From positions 1-48,536 of the forward strand of contig CALHQW010000021.1 of NCBI GenBank assembly GCA_938040315.1: DNA of 48,536 nt, read 5' to 3'. Source of the stretch: an uncultured bacterium. GTDB lineage: Bacteria > Hydrothermota > Tepidihabitantia > Tepidihabitantales > DTDR01. This document shows, in pieces, positions 32,297 through 41,288 of this stretch. Each line of letters opens with the position of its first letter. Positions within the stretch are counted from its first letter, which is position 1. The notes under the pieces were generated by a model, which saw nothing but the letters and a program-made list of their open reading frames with translations, did not search any database and was not told the DNA's origin. A program made the position numbers and the translations under genes.

Positions 32297-32950
32297 ATGA
32301 TTTTTGATATTTTTTTCAATCCAAGAAATTATTTTTTAAAATTAAAAGAAAAGCCTTTCTTTATCATCCCTTTAATTATTATTCTTCTTTTTACTTTGCT
32401 TCAATCTTATGTGGCAACTCGTTATACCAAAGTTTCGGAAATTATTAAAAGGATGGAAGAAAGAGGTGCATCAAAAGAACAGATTGAAAGGGTAGAAGAG
32501 TTTATGAGAAGACCGGCAAGAATTATTATTGGCTTAGTAACTACCTTAATATTTACCCTTCTCTTTCTTTTGATAATTTCTTTAATTTTTAATTTCTCCC
32601 TTCCTTTAATAGGTAGGGAGGGTAATTTTATGAAAACTTTTGCAATTGTTTGTGGCGCTGGTTTAGTAAGTGCTTTAGGTTCATTAATTAGAAGTGTAAT
32701 TATCCTTCTTCGTCAATCACCCTTTGTGACCACCAGTTTGGCACTATTTTTACCCCAAGAAAAAGGATTTTTATTTCCCTTTCTCTCCCGTTTTGACTTT
32801 TTTGCAATTTGGCAGATAATTTTAATTGCCTTTGGTTTAAAAATTGTTTTCGATTTGAAAGGTAAAAAATCTTATTATTTAGTAATTGGGATTTGGCTTT
32901 TATGGATTATTATTTCTACCTTTCTTTTTCAGAGACCAATGAGAACCTAA
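32297..32950 (+). CDS. Yip1-domain membrane protein
   Basis: This 217-residue protein has about five membrane segments. It starts with F-F-N-P-R-N-Y-F-L-K-L-K-E-K-P, the usual entry to bacterial Yip1-domain proteins. A helix with charged residues (about 46-70) sits between the first two membrane spans. Function in bacteria is unknown. AAAGGAG precedes the ATG and it follows dnaX by 21 nt. The stop codon abuts the end of the convergent nfo gene with no gap. Confidence 0.75.
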   Translation: MIFDIFFNPRNYFLKLKEKPFFIIPLIIILLFTLLQSYVATRYTKVSEIIKRMEERGASKEQIERVEEFMRRPARIIIGLVTTLIFTLLFLLIISLIFNFSLPLIGREGNFMKTFAIVCGAGLVSALGSLIRSVIILLRQSPFVTTSLALFLPQEKGFLFPFLSRFDFFAIWQIILIAFGLKIVFDLKGKKSYYLVIGIWLLWIIISTFLFQRPMRT

Positions 32951-33790
32951 TCATTCCATTAAACTTCTCACCATTTTTAAATTCATCAAATCCCATTTAG
33001 TATCATTTTTTGGTGTTTCTAAAATTGCTGGTAGGTGTTTTAATAAGGGATGGTTGAGAATAATCTTAAATCCTTCTTTACCAATCTTTCCTTTACCAAT
33101 ATGCCAATGTCTATCTACCCGACTTCCCAAATCAGTTTTGGAATCGTTGAGATGTAAAAGGTGTAATTTTCTTAAGCCGATTAACTCATCAAGTTTTCTC
33201 AATGTTTCATCTAACCCATCTTTTGTCGCAATATTATAACCGGCTTCAAAAATATGGGCAGTGTCAATGACAAGACCGACTCTTTCTTTATCTTCCACTT
33301 GTTCAATTATTTTTTTAATACTTTCCAAATTATAGCCGATCTCGGTTCCCATTCCGGCGGTATTTTCCAAAAGAAGCATTACATCATTTTTCACCTTAGA
33401 AAAGGCTTCATTTATTCCAACAGCGACATTTTTTAAAGCACTCTCTTCATCGGTTGCCATTCTTTTGCCAATATGCATAACCACATAATTAGAACCTAAA
33501 ATTTCTGCCCTTTCCAATTCACAAATTAAGGCTTTAAGAGATTTTTTAAAAATTATCTTTTTACCAGAGGCTAAATTGGGCAGATAGGGCATATGGACAA
33601 AAATCGGATAAATTTTATTTTCCTCGATCTCTTTTTTAAATATTTCAACCTCTTTTAAATTTAATTTAGAAATCTGCCAACCCCTGGGATTTGTTGAAAA
33701 GATTTGGATAGTTTCACATCCCCTTTTCTTTGCTCTTTCCACAACTTTTTTAAATCCACCAGTAATGGCAATATGAAAACCAATCCGCAT
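32951..33790 (-). CDS. nfo: Endonuclease IV (AP endonuclease)
   Basis: This 279-residue protein has the TIM-barrel landmarks of endonuclease IV: G-F-H-I-A, Q-I-F-S-T-N-P-R-G-W, H-M-P-Y, V-M-H-I-G, L-L-E-N-T-A-G-M-G-T-E, V-I-D-T-A-H, H-L-N-D-S-K and G-S-R-V-D-R-H-W-H-I-G-K-G. The His/Glu/Asp residues bind three zinc ions and the enzyme cuts 5' to abasic sites. It is the last gene of a four-gene minus-strand operon, 9 nt after hisC. Confidence 0.93.
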   Translation of the reverse strand: MRIGFHIAITGGFKKVVERAKKRGCETIQIFSTNPRGWQISKLNLKEVEIFKKEIEENKIYPIFVHMPYLPNLASGKKIIFKKSLKALICELERAEILGSNYVVMHIGKRMATDEESALKNVAVGINEAFSKVKNDVMLLLENTAGMGTEIGYNLESIKKIIEQVEDKERVGLVIDTAHIFEAGYNIATKDGLDETLRKLDELIGLRKLHLLHLNDSKTDLGSRVDRHWHIGKGKIGKEGFKIILNHPLLKHLPAILETPKNDTKWDLMNLKMVRSLME

Positions 33791-33799
33791 AATTTCCTC

Positions 33800-34900
33800 C
33801 TAACCAATTTCTTCCAAAACTTTATTAAGACACTTGATAAAATATTCATTTTCGGTTGGTGTGCCAATCGTAACCCTTAAAGCATTAGGAAAATCATATT
33901 CTTTTAAAGTCCTCGTAATAACTCCTAATCTTAATAACTTTTCAAAAATAATTTGAGAATCAATAGGAAAATTAAGGAAAATAAAATTGGCATAGGTTTC
34001 TAAGAAAAAGACCTTTTTCATCTTTTGTAATTCTTTATAAAGATACTTCTTTCCCTTTTCATTATTCTTGATGCTTTTCTTTACAAAGGCTTGGTCATCC
34101 AAAGCGGCAATTGCCGCAATTTGGGCAACCCGGTTGACATGAAAAGGATAACGGACCTTATTTAACGCCTGAATTACCTCGGGTTTAGAAAAACCATAGC
34201 CAACTCTTAAACCAGCAAGTCCATAAATCTTAGAAAAACTTCTTAATATTAAAACATTTTTCCCTCTTCTTAAATAACGAAAAGAATCGGGATATTTCTT
34301 CTCAACAATATATTCATAATAGGCTTCATCCAAAATCACTAAGATATTATCCGGCACTTTCTCCATAAATTCATCCAGTTCCTTTTTGTAGATGATTGTT
34401 CCTAATGGATTTATTGGATTATCAAGATAAATAATTTTCGTATTATTAGTAATTGATGATAGGATTCTTTCTAAATCATGGCGATAATCCTTTAAGGGAA
34501 TTTCTACACATCTTGCTCCGGCGACTTGGGAACCAATCTTTGCTAAAACAAAACTTCCCTTAGAAACTAAAAGTTCATCATTCGGTGGTTGGAGATAGGC
34601 AAGACAGGCGAGATAAATAATTTCCACCGAACCATTACCAGTGATAATACAATCTTTTTCAATTTGGAATTTTTCGCTCAATTTCTTTCTTAAATAATAA
34701 ACAGTATCATCCGGATAAAGCGAACTTTCCTTGATTGCCTTTCTAAGGGCTTTAATTGCCTTTGGTGATGTTCCTAATGGATTTTCATTAGATGCCAATT
34801 TAATTACCTTCTTTAACCCCAATTCCCGACAAACCTCTTCAATTGGTTTGCCAGGACGATAGGGTTGAATCCTTTCTAAATCAACTCTTGGTTGAACCAT
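33800..34900 (-). CDS. hisC: Histidinol-phosphate aminotransferase family protein
   Basis: This 366-residue protein has the class I/II aminotransferase fold in its HisC form: Y-R-P-G-K-P, K-L-A-S-N-E-N-P-L-G, G-N-G-S-V-E-I-I, L-D-N-P-I-N-P-L-G, D-E-A-Y-Y-E-Y and the PLP lysine in S-F-S-K-I-Y-G-L-A-G-L-R-V-G-Y. It transfers an amino group to imidazole-acetol phosphate in histidine synthesis, or serves aromatic amino acids in organisms lacking other his genes. None of those are in this window. Its start lies 20 nt inside the UPF0104 gene. Confidence 0.88.
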   Translation of the reverse strand: MVQPRVDLERIQPYRPGKPIEEVCRELGLKKVIKLASNENPLGTSPKAIKALRKAIKESSLYPDDTVYYLRKKLSEKFQIEKDCIITGNGSVEIIYLACLAYLQPPNDELLVSKGSFVLAKIGSQVAGARCVEIPLKDYRHDLERILSSITNNTKIIYLDNPINPLGTIIYKKELDEFMEKVPDNILVILDEAYYEYIVEKKYPDSFRYLRRGKNVLILRSFSKIYGLAGLRVGYGFSKPEVIQALNKVRYPFHVNRVAQIAAIAALDDQAFVKKSIKNNEKGKKYLYKELQKMKKVFFLETYANFIFLNFPIDSQIIFEKLLRLGVITRTLKEYDFPNALRVTIGTPTENEYFIKCLNKVLEEIG

Positions 34901-35834
34901 TTTTATCCTCCCTTTTTAAAAATAAGAATATTATTCCACCAATTAAGGAAAATAAAAAATTTATTAATAAAAATATTAAACTTGCTAAACGGGCATTATT
35001 CTCTCCTAAATCATTTTTAAAAAATATTGTAAAACTATTTTCTCTAATTCCTAAACCACCAATCGTAATTGGCAACATGGTAATAATTCCAATCAAAGGA
35101 ATATAAAGAAAATAAGGAAGTAATTGGGGGTTGGTATTTAATGACTTTGAGCCAAAATACCAAACTAATGAAAGAAAAAATTGGATAATTAGAGAAAAAC
35201 AAAAGTTATAAAATAAAGTTAATTTATGATTTTTAAAAAGAATAATTGATTGATGAAGTTTTTCCATTCGCTCACCAATTTTTAATATCTTTATTTTATA
35301 ATAGATTTTTTTAAATAATAGATAAATTTTTTCCGAAAATAAAAGTAAAAGAATGAGAAATAAGATTACTGTTCCTGAAATATTGAGCCAAATATAATTA
35401 AGATTTTTATTTTCTAAAAATATAAAAAAAGAGGCAATGAGGGCAAAGAAAAAAAGTCCGATAAAACCAATTGCCCGATCAACAAATACCGAAGAGAAAG
35501 CCCTTGATAACCCTTTCTCTTTGGTTGTATAGGCAATCCTAATCACATCACCACCAATTGTTGTTGGCAAGATATTATTAAAAAAGAGCGAGGCAAAATA
35601 GACTTTTAATAAATAGAAAAAAGAAGAATTAATTCCAACATTCTCACAGAGCATCTTCCATCTTATATTAGAGATAATAAGGAAAAAGAAAAAGAATAAA
35701 CCTGCTAAAAAGAGGTAATAAAAATTTATTGTTCTTAATATCTTTAAACTCTCTTGAATATCAATCTTTTTTAAAAGATAATAAAGTAAAATTAAGGCAA
35801 TAAATATTCTTAAATAATTAAAAATTCTTTTCAT
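34881..35834 (-). CDS. UPF0104/AglD-like membrane flippase-family protein
   Basis: This 317-residue protein has about eight membrane segments. It contains the UPF0104 motif L-F-F-N-N-I-L-P-T-T-I-G-G-D-V-I-R-I-A-Y and a matching C-terminal L-P-I-T-I-G-G-L-G-I-R-E-N-S-F. The family includes the transmembrane part of lysyl-phosphatidylglycerol synthases and proteins linked to polyprenyl-sugar lipids. A 4-nt overlap with the upstream polyprenyl-type glycosyltransferase supports a shared job in lipid-linked sugar handling (inference). Confidence 0.82.
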   Translation of the reverse strand: MKRIFNYLRIFIALILLYYLLKKIDIQESLKILRTINFYYLFLAGLFFFFFLIISNIRWKMLCENVGINSSFFYLLKVYFASLFFNNILPTTIGGDVIRIAYTTKEKGLSRAFSSVFVDRAIGFIGLFFFALIASFFIFLENKNLNYIWLNISGTVILFLILLLLFSEKIYLLFKKIYYKIKILKIGERMEKLHQSIILFKNHKLTLFYNFCFSLIIQFFLSLVWYFGSKSLNTNPQLLPYFLYIPLIGIITMLPITIGGLGIRENSFTIFFKNDLGENNARLASLIFLLINFLFSLIGGIIFLFLKREDKNGSTKS

Positions 35835-36730
35835 TTTATTTTCTTTTCAATATCTTCTAATCGCTCAATAATGCTTGCCTGAACTTCGCCAATTAAACCT
35901 AAACTAAAAAATAAAATACCACTTAAAATTAATAATATCACTAAATATAAAAGCGGTCGATAACCATGACCTAATAACCTTAAAATTATTGAAATCAATC
36001 CAACTATAAAACCAAAGAATAAAGAAAAAAGTCCAATTGTGCCAAAATAAAGCATCGGTTTTTTTAAAAAGGTGAGTTGGAAAGCAACCGCCAATAAATC
36101 AAAAAAGCCAATTATTATCCTTTTTTTAGAAGAATATTTAGAAATACCAAACATCCTTTTTCTTAATTTTACTGGAATTTCACCAATTTTATAACCAAGA
36201 GAATGAGCCAAAGGAATTATATAACGATGCCAATCTTTCCTTAATTTCATATTTAATAAAACCTCCTTCTTCATCGCCTTTAAAGCATTTATATCCCTTA
36301 CCGGTAATTTAAATAATAACCTCGCTAAGAAATTATAAGTTTTTGATACAAACTTCTTTTCATATTCACCTATTTTATAACCACAAACTAAATCATAGCC
36401 TTCCTCGATCTTTTTAACTAAATTGATGATATCCTCTGCCAAAAATTGCAAATCGGCATCATAGATACAAATAATCTCTCCCGCTGATGCCTTTAAACCA
36501 GTAATAATCGCTTCGGTTTTTCCTTGATTCTTTAAATGTCTTAAAATTTTTATATCTTCATATTTTTTTGCCTCCTCAACCGCCAATTCATAAGTGCCAT
36601 CATCACTACCATCATCAACCAAAATTATTTCATATTCCTTTGGCAATTTCTCTTTTAATTCCTTAAATAAAAAAGGAATATTATCTTTTTCATTATAGGC
36701 AGGTACAATGACCGATACTTTAAATTCCAA
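35831..36730 (-). CDS. GT2 glycosyltransferase, DPM1/polyisoprenyl-phosphate type
   Basis: This 299-residue protein has a GT-A domain: V-S-V-I-V-P-A-Y-N-E, L-V-D-D-G-S-D-D-G-T, R-H-L-K-N-Q-G-K-T-E-A, the metal-binding D-A-D-L-Q, and K-K-R-I-I-I-G-F-F-D-L. Two C-terminal membrane helices (about 225-285) follow. Such enzymes move a sugar from a nucleotide to a polyprenyl phosphate. The start is a TTG (36730) with a -10 box 9 nt upstream and no Shine-Dalgarno. It heads the operon with UPF0104, hisC and nfo. Confidence 0.88.
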   Translation of the reverse strand: MEFKVSVIVPAYNEKDNIPFLFKELKEKLPKEYEIILVDDGSDDGTYELAVEEAKKYEDIKILRHLKNQGKTEAIITGLKASAGEIICIYDADLQFLAEDIINLVKKIEEGYDLVCGYKIGEYEKKFVSKTYNFLARLLFKLPVRDINALKAMKKEVLLNMKLRKDWHRYIIPLAHSLGYKIGEIPVKLRKRMFGISKYSSKKRIIIGFFDLLAVAFQLTFLKKPMLYFGTIGLFSLFFGFIVGLISIILRLLGHGYRPLLYLVILLILSGILFFSLGLIGEVQASIIERLEDIEKKIK

Positions 36731-36739
36731 CTTATATAA

Positions 36740-36767
36740 AGTATAACCAAAAAATTAATTCTGTCAA
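36740..36767 (-). promoter_or_regulatory. Promoter of the GT2-UPF0104-hisC-nfo operon
   Basis: On the minus strand TTGACA (36762-36767), a 16-nt spacer and TATACT (36740-36745) end 9 nt before the TTG start. Confidence 0.7.
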
Positions 36768-36806
36768 GAGAAAATTTTATAGTAAATCAACCTAAAAATC
36801 TTTTCT

Positions 36807-36930
36807 AAGGCAATCTCCAAGGCGGTATAGGAGATAGCCCCCTATCTATAACCCTGAAATTAGTTAAGTACTTAATTTTACATCATTTATATAAAAATTT
36901 ATCAAAGTAAAAAGTTTCCTTATAGGAAAA
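36807..36930 (-). repeat. Dispersed 124-bp repeat, copy B
   Basis: This is the inverted partner of 2216-2338, about 93% identical by eye. The central palindrome reads TTAAGTACTTAA (36864-36875) where copy A reads TTAAATATTTAA, so both mutated positions keep the symmetry. The left-end dyad TTCCT-ATA-AGGAA and the AGATAG-GGGG-CTATCT hairpin are unchanged. It fills most of the gap between the end of the P5C dehydrogenase gene and the GT2 promoter. Confidence 0.85.
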
Positions 36931-36971
36931 TTTTGGTGGTATAAATTTATAAGTTATTTAATTTTAATATG

Positions 36972-38531
36972 TTATAATTTCTCGCTAATTGCTTTTGCTT
37001 GTAAAAAAAGTAATAGATAGTCAAAACCGCCGGCTTTGGAGTCGGTTCCGGACATATTGAAACCGCCGAAGGGATGGACGCCGACCAAGGCGCCGGTGCA
37101 TTTTCTATTAATATATAAATTACCGACAAAGAATTTATCTTTACCTTCTTTAATCTTAAATCGGTTCTTGGTATAGATTGAGCCGGTAAGTCCGTATTCG
37201 GTTGCATTAGCAAAATATATTGCCTCTTCAAAGTCCTTTGCTTTTATTACGCTTAAAACTGGTCCAAATATTTCTTCTTGGGCGATTCTCGCATCGTAAG
37301 GAACATCAATGAAGATGGTTGGTTCAATAAAAAAGCCACCCATTTCCTCTTTTAGGCCATTACCACCGTAAAAGAGTTTTCCCTCTTTTTTACCAATTTC
37401 AATATAACCTAAGATTTTATTATAGGCATTTTCATTTATTACTGGTCCTAAATAATTTTCATATTTTTCTGGGTTGCCAATTTTTATATTCTTTACTTTT
37501 TCTTTAAAATCTTCTAAGAATTTTTCGTAGATATCTTTATGGAGAATTAATCTTGAGCAGGCTGAACATTTTTGTCCTTGAAATCCGTAGGCGGAGGAGA
37601 GAACACCATTTAAAGCATCTTCCCATAATTCTTCAATCTCATTATCAATAATAATTGCATCTTTTCCGCCCATTTCGGCAATTACCCTTTTTATCCAAAT
37701 CTGACCTTTATTAATCTTGCTTGCCAGTTCATTAATTCTTAAACCAATTTCTTTTGAACCGGTAAAAGCAATAAATCTAATTTTTGGATGGGAGACTAAA
37801 TAATCGCCAATTTCTCCGCCGCTACCAGTAATAAAATTTAAAACACCCTCGGGCAAACCGGCTTCCATCATTATCTCACAGAATTTATAACCAATTAATG
37901 GTGAATCAGAGGCTGGTTTTAAAATAACCGGATTACCGCAGACAATTGCTGCGCTTGTCATTCCAGTTAAAATTGCTAAGGGAAAATTCCAAGGTGGAAT
38001 TATGGCACCAACTCCCAAAGGAAGATAACGGATTTCGTTCATTTCACCAGGTAGAGGAGTTAATTCCTGTTCTTTTTGGTATCTTAAAATCTCTCTTGCA
38101 TAAAATTCTAAGAAATCAATCGCTTCACAAACATCGGCATCGGCTTCCAGCCAATTTTTACCAACTTCATAAATAATTGTTGCTATTAATTCTTTTCTTT
38201 TTCTTCTCATTATATTTGCTGCTCTTAATAAGATACTTGCTCGCTCTTCTTTTGGTAAAGAAGAGAAAATGGGAAAAACCTGCCAACCAACTTCAATTGC
38301 CTTATCAATATCCTCTTTCTCGGCCTTGGAGAAATAACCCAAAACTTCTTTTGGATTAGAAGGATTTATTGATTTAAACTTCTTTTCTTTAAAAACTTTT
38401 TTACCATTGATAATTAAAGGATATTCCTTTTCAAAATCCTCTTTTACTTTTCTTAAAGTTTCTTCCATTTCCTTTCTATTTTTCTCAAGAGAAAAATCTA
38501 AATAGGGTTCATTTTTGAAAGGTATCAACAT
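36972..38531 (-). CDS. rocA: 1-pyrroline-5-carboxylate dehydrogenase
   Basis: This 519-residue protein is an aldehyde dehydrogenase of the P5CDH type. It has the diagnostic [10 protein letters not shown] near the N-terminus, [15 protein letters not shown], general-base E-M-G-G-K-D and catalytic Cys in Q-K-C-S-A-C-S-R. The end is [16 protein letters not shown]. It oxidises glutamate semialdehyde to glutamate with NAD+. With the ornithine aminotransferase at 43557-44744 it completes ornithine to glutamate. AGGAGG precedes the ATG. Confidence 0.9.
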   Translation of the reverse strand: MLIPFKNEPYLDFSLEKNRKEMEETLRKVKEDFEKEYPLIINGKKVFKEKKFKSINPSNPKEVLGYFSKAEKEDIDKAIEVGWQVFPIFSSLPKEERASILLRAANIMRRKRKELIATIIYEVGKNWLEADADVCEAIDFLEFYAREILRYQKEQELTPLPGEMNEIRYLPLGVGAIIPPWNFPLAILTGMTSAAIVCGNPVILKPASDSPLIGYKFCEIMMEAGLPEGVLNFITGSGGEIGDYLVSHPKIRFIAFTGSKEIGLRINELASKINKGQIWIKRVIAEMGGKDAIIIDNEIEELWEDALNGVLSSAYGFQGQKCSACSRLILHKDIYEKFLEDFKEKVKNIKIGNPEKYENYLGPVINENAYNKILGYIEIGKKEGKLFYGGNGLKEEMGGFFIEPTIFIDVPYDARIAQEEIFGPVLSVIKAKDFEEAIYFANATEYGLTGSIYTKNRFKIKEGKDKFFVGNLYINRKCTGALVGVHPFGGFNMSGTDSKAGGFDYLLLFLQAKAISEKL

Positions 38532-38583
38532 AAGACCTCCTTTAAAATAAAAAAGATAACAAATTTTAAGAAAAATTCAAATA

Positions 38584-38611
38584 TTGATTTTTTAATAGAT
38601 TAGTTTATTAT
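38584..38611 (+). promoter_or_regulatory. Promoter of the 38636 secreted-protein gene
   Basis: TTGATT (38584-38589), a 16-nt spacer and TATTAT (38606-38611) precede a leader with the long Shine-Dalgarno AAAGGAGGTGA before the ATG at 38636. Confidence 0.5.
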
Positions 38612-38635
38612 AAGGAAAAGGAAAGGAGGTGAAAG

Positions 38636-39904
38636 ATGAGAAATTTTTTATTTCTCTTATTCTTTTCTTTAATTTTTTCTCAAAGTTTTGAACGTTGGTA
38701 TGGCTATCAAGGAGATGAACAAGGTTATTTTGCCTTTGATCCAACTGGTGAAGGTCATTATTTTATTATTTGTGGCTATACCAACTCTTTTACTGTTGGT
38801 AGGATAACTCCTAAGCCTTATCTTTTAAAAATTGATGGTTATGGCAATCTTTTAAGGGAAGAGACTTTATCTTTTTTTGGTGAAGCCTATTGTATTAATC
38901 CAACAAGGGATGGCGGTTATATTATTACGGGCAAATATACTGAAAATTTTGACCTTTTTCTTGCTAAAGTAGATAGTAACTTTCGATTACAATGGTTAAG
39001 GACTTATGGATATAATTATGAAGATTGGGGAAAATATGTTGTTCAGACTAATGATGGCGGTTATTTAGTAACTGGTTCAACAAGAAATTATGGCGGAAAT
39101 TACATTTATGATATCTATGTGATAAAAACTGATTCTTTGGGAAATCGGCAATGGGAAAGGATAATTGGCTCTTCCCAGCCGACTTATGATGATCACGGAA
39201 AATATTGTTGTGAGACTAATGATAATAATTTTTTAATAATTGGGGTTTATGGTGGTAGTGCTACTACCAATTTTTACGCAGTTTTTATTAAATTAGATAG
39301 AAATGGAAATACAATTTGGCAGACTATTTCTTCTCAACCCCAACTTACCCAAGGAGGTACAAAAACTTCAGATAATTGTTTTGTGAGTGTTGGTGGCGGT
39401 GGTGTGGGTTATTTTAATATTGTGAAAATTGATAATAATGGAAATATTATTTTCCAAAATAATATTTATTATACAAGTGGTGTGCGTGCCATTACCGAAG
39501 AGAATAATAAATTTATTGTCACTGGCTCTAATACCAATTTAGATTTATTTGTTTTAAAAACAAGGGAGAATGCTATTGATACTGAATGGGTAAGAGTATT
39601 TTCCTCCACCAACTATGATTTTCATCAAGGAAATAGTATTCAAAAAACAAAAGATGGCTATATTATTTGCGGTTATTCTTGGAATTATAATGGACCGTCT
39701 CCTGACACTGGCGATATCTATGTAATCCGGACCGATACCTTTGGGCGGGTTAATTTATATGAGAATAAAAAAGATGTAAAGATTAATAAATCAAAAAGAG
39801 AAATCTACAATATCTTTGGACAAAAAGTAAATTTAAAGAAAATAAGAAAAGGGATTTATTATTTAAAAGAAAGTCTTTATTTCAAAAAGATAATAATCTT
39901 ATAA
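38636..39904 (+). CDS. Secreted repeat (propeller-like) protein with sorting tail
   Basis: This 422-residue protein has a signal peptide (about 1-15). Repeats of about 50 residues follow the pattern D-G-G-Y-(I/L)-(I/V)-T-G-x-T ... D-(I/L)-(Y/F)-(V/L)-x-K-(T/V)-D-S-x-G-x-x-x-W, a beta-propeller type common in secreted proteins of FCB-group bacteria. The tail I-Y-N-I-F-G-Q-K ... K-G-I-Y-Y-L-K-E is nearly the same as that of the M28 peptidase. Function unknown. Its last 6 bases overlap the end of the convergent thioredoxin-like gene. Confidence 0.78.
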   Translation: MRNFLFLLFFSLIFSQSFERWYGYQGDEQGYFAFDPTGEGHYFIICGYTNSFTVGRITPKPYLLKIDGYGNLLREETLSFFGEAYCINPTRDGGYIITGKYTENFDLFLAKVDSNFRLQWLRTYGYNYEDWGKYVVQTNDGGYLVTGSTRNYGGNYIYDIYVIKTDSLGNRQWERIIGSSQPTYDDHGKYCCETNDNNFLIIGVYGGSATTNFYAVFIKLDRNGNTIWQTISSQPQLTQGGTKTSDNCFVSVGGGGVGYFNIVKIDNNGNIIFQNNIYYTSGVRAITEENNKFIVTGSNTNLDLFVLKTRENAIDTEWVRVFSSTNYDFHQGNSIQKTKDGYIICGYSWNYNGPSPDTGDIYVIRTDTFGRVNLYENKKDVKINKSKREIYNIFGQKVNLKKIRKGIYYLKESLYFKKIIIL

Positions 39905-40135
39905 ATTTTTTAAAATCTCTTTAATCTCCTCTTTTGTTGGTACTTTTCCGGAGACGACAACTTTATCATTCACAATTACTGCTGGTGTAAATATTATACC
40001 AAATTTGGCATATTCTCTAATATCGGAGAGATGGGTAATTTCAGCAGCAATTCCTAATTCAGCGCTGGCATCTCTTACATTCTTTTCGGTTTCGAGACAT
40101 TTTGGGCAACCAGGTCCAGCAATAATTATTTTCAT
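39899..40135 (-). CDS. Small thioredoxin-fold disulfide protein
   Basis: This 78-residue protein matches the TM0996/MTH895 family: a C-P-K-C active site at about residues 9-12 and the thioredoxin-type cis-proline segment F-T-P-A-V-I-V-N-D. It lies 12 nt after the YraQ-type permease with AAAGGAGG before the ATG. Small redox proteins of this kind often sit beside such permeases. A shared role in handling metal or thiol-reactive compounds is a guess. Confidence 0.88.
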   Translation of the reverse strand: MKIIIAGPGCPKCLETEKNVRDASAELGIAAEITHLSDIREYAKFGIIFTPAVIVNDKVVVSGKVPTKEEIKEILKNL

Positions 40136-40147
40136 AATTACCTCCTT

Positions 40148-41194
40148 TTAAAAAATAAATTTTCCAAAAATAAAACCGATTATTGTTCCTAAGATTACTA
40201 TTGTTGGCACATAAACCAAAGTTTTCTTAAAACCAAAAACCCTACCGATTGCCAGCCAATTGGGTAAACTTAAACCCGGACCAGTTAAAAGTAAAGCGAG
40301 TGCTGGTCCTTTTTTCATTCCTAATTTCATTAAAGTATGAACAAAAGGTGCTTCGGTCATCGTGGCAAAATAACTTATTGCACCAATTAAAGTGGCAAGA
40401 AAAGAAGAAAAAATTCCTTTTGAGCCAAGATAATTTCTAACAAAATTTTCTGGAATAATTTTGCCAACAATACCAACAATAAAAACTCCTAAAAGTAATA
40501 AAGGCAAAATAATTTTTACAAACCACCAACTTTCATAAAGCCATTCCTTTATTCTTTCTTTCTCAATAAAAATAAGAGTATAAACAACCATTATAATTGT
40601 AAAGACAAGCCAGATAATAACTTTTTTAATGTAAGGGCTATTTCTTCCTAAATAATTAGGTGCCAGTAAAGAAAGTAAAATTAGAATAAGAAGTATTAAA
40701 TCTTTTCTTTTTAAAAAAGAAATACTCTCTTCTTTTTTAATAAAGCCCAACTCTTCTTTTTCTTTACCAAAAAATAGGGTCATGACAAAACCAACAACGA
40801 AAGCCATTAAGATTGCTGAGATAATTCTCCAGAAGACCATTTGGCTTCCCAAAATACTACCGGTATAAATTAAAGAAAGGATATTACTTGCTGGTGCTAC
40901 CCAGAGGATAATAAAGGCAACACCAATTGTCGCTCCACTATAATAAAGACCGCTACTTACTGGAATTACCGTGCAAGAGCAAGCGGCTAAGAAAAAACTG
41001 AAAATACTTGCTAAAGAGAAAGATTTTAGTTTATTTGCTTTTTCACCAAGTAAAGAGATAATTGCCTGGCGATTAATAAAAGTAACCATTGCGCCCGCAA
41101 GCAAAAAGGCCGGTATAAGACAAGTTAAAATATGATAAAAGATATAATCCTTTAAAGAATATAGACCACCCACAATTAATTGCTTAATTATCAT
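40148..41194 (-). CDS. YraQ/DUF318-family permease
   Basis: This 348-residue protein has about ten membrane segments in two related halves. It contains A-A-C-S-C-T-V-I-P-V-S-S-G-L-Y in the first half and M-T-E-A-P-F-V-H-T-L ... A-L-L-L-T-G-P-G-L-S-L-P-N in the second, typical of the SO_0444/YraQ family. ArsP, a trivalent organoarsenical exporter, is a relative. The actual substrate is unknown. It is transcribed divergently from the EIIA-fusion gene and with the thioredoxin-like gene. Confidence 0.85.
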   Translation of the reverse strand: MIIKQLIVGGLYSLKDYIFYHILTCLIPAFLLAGAMVTFINRQAIISLLGEKANKLKSFSLASIFSFFLAACSCTVIPVSSGLYYSGATIGVAFIILWVAPASNILSLIYTGSILGSQMVFWRIISAILMAFVVGFVMTLFFGKEKEELGFIKKEESISFLKRKDLILLILILLSLLAPNYLGRNSPYIKKVIIWLVFTIIMVVYTLIFIEKERIKEWLYESWWFVKIILPLLLLGVFIVGIVGKIIPENFVRNYLGSKGIFSSFLATLIGAISYFATMTEAPFVHTLMKLGMKKGPALALLLTGPGLSLPNWLAIGRVFGFKKTLVYVPTIVILGTIIGFIFGKFIF

Positions 41195-41220
41195 TTTTAA
41201 TCTTCCTTTTTAAGTATATT

Positions 41221-41280
41221 ATTATACCAAAATATTTAAAGAAAATCAAGTTTGATTTTTAATTGGTTAAATACTATAAT
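41221..41280. promoter_or_regulatory. Divergent promoters for the permease and the EIIA fusion
   Basis: Minus strand: TTGATT (41244-41249), 17 nt, TATAAT (41221-41226), then a leader with AAGGAAG. Plus strand: TTGATT (41252-41257), 17 nt, TATAAT (41275-41280), then 8 nt to the ATG at 41289. The -35 boxes are 2 nt apart. Confidence 0.7.
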
Positions 41281-41288
41281 AATATCTT

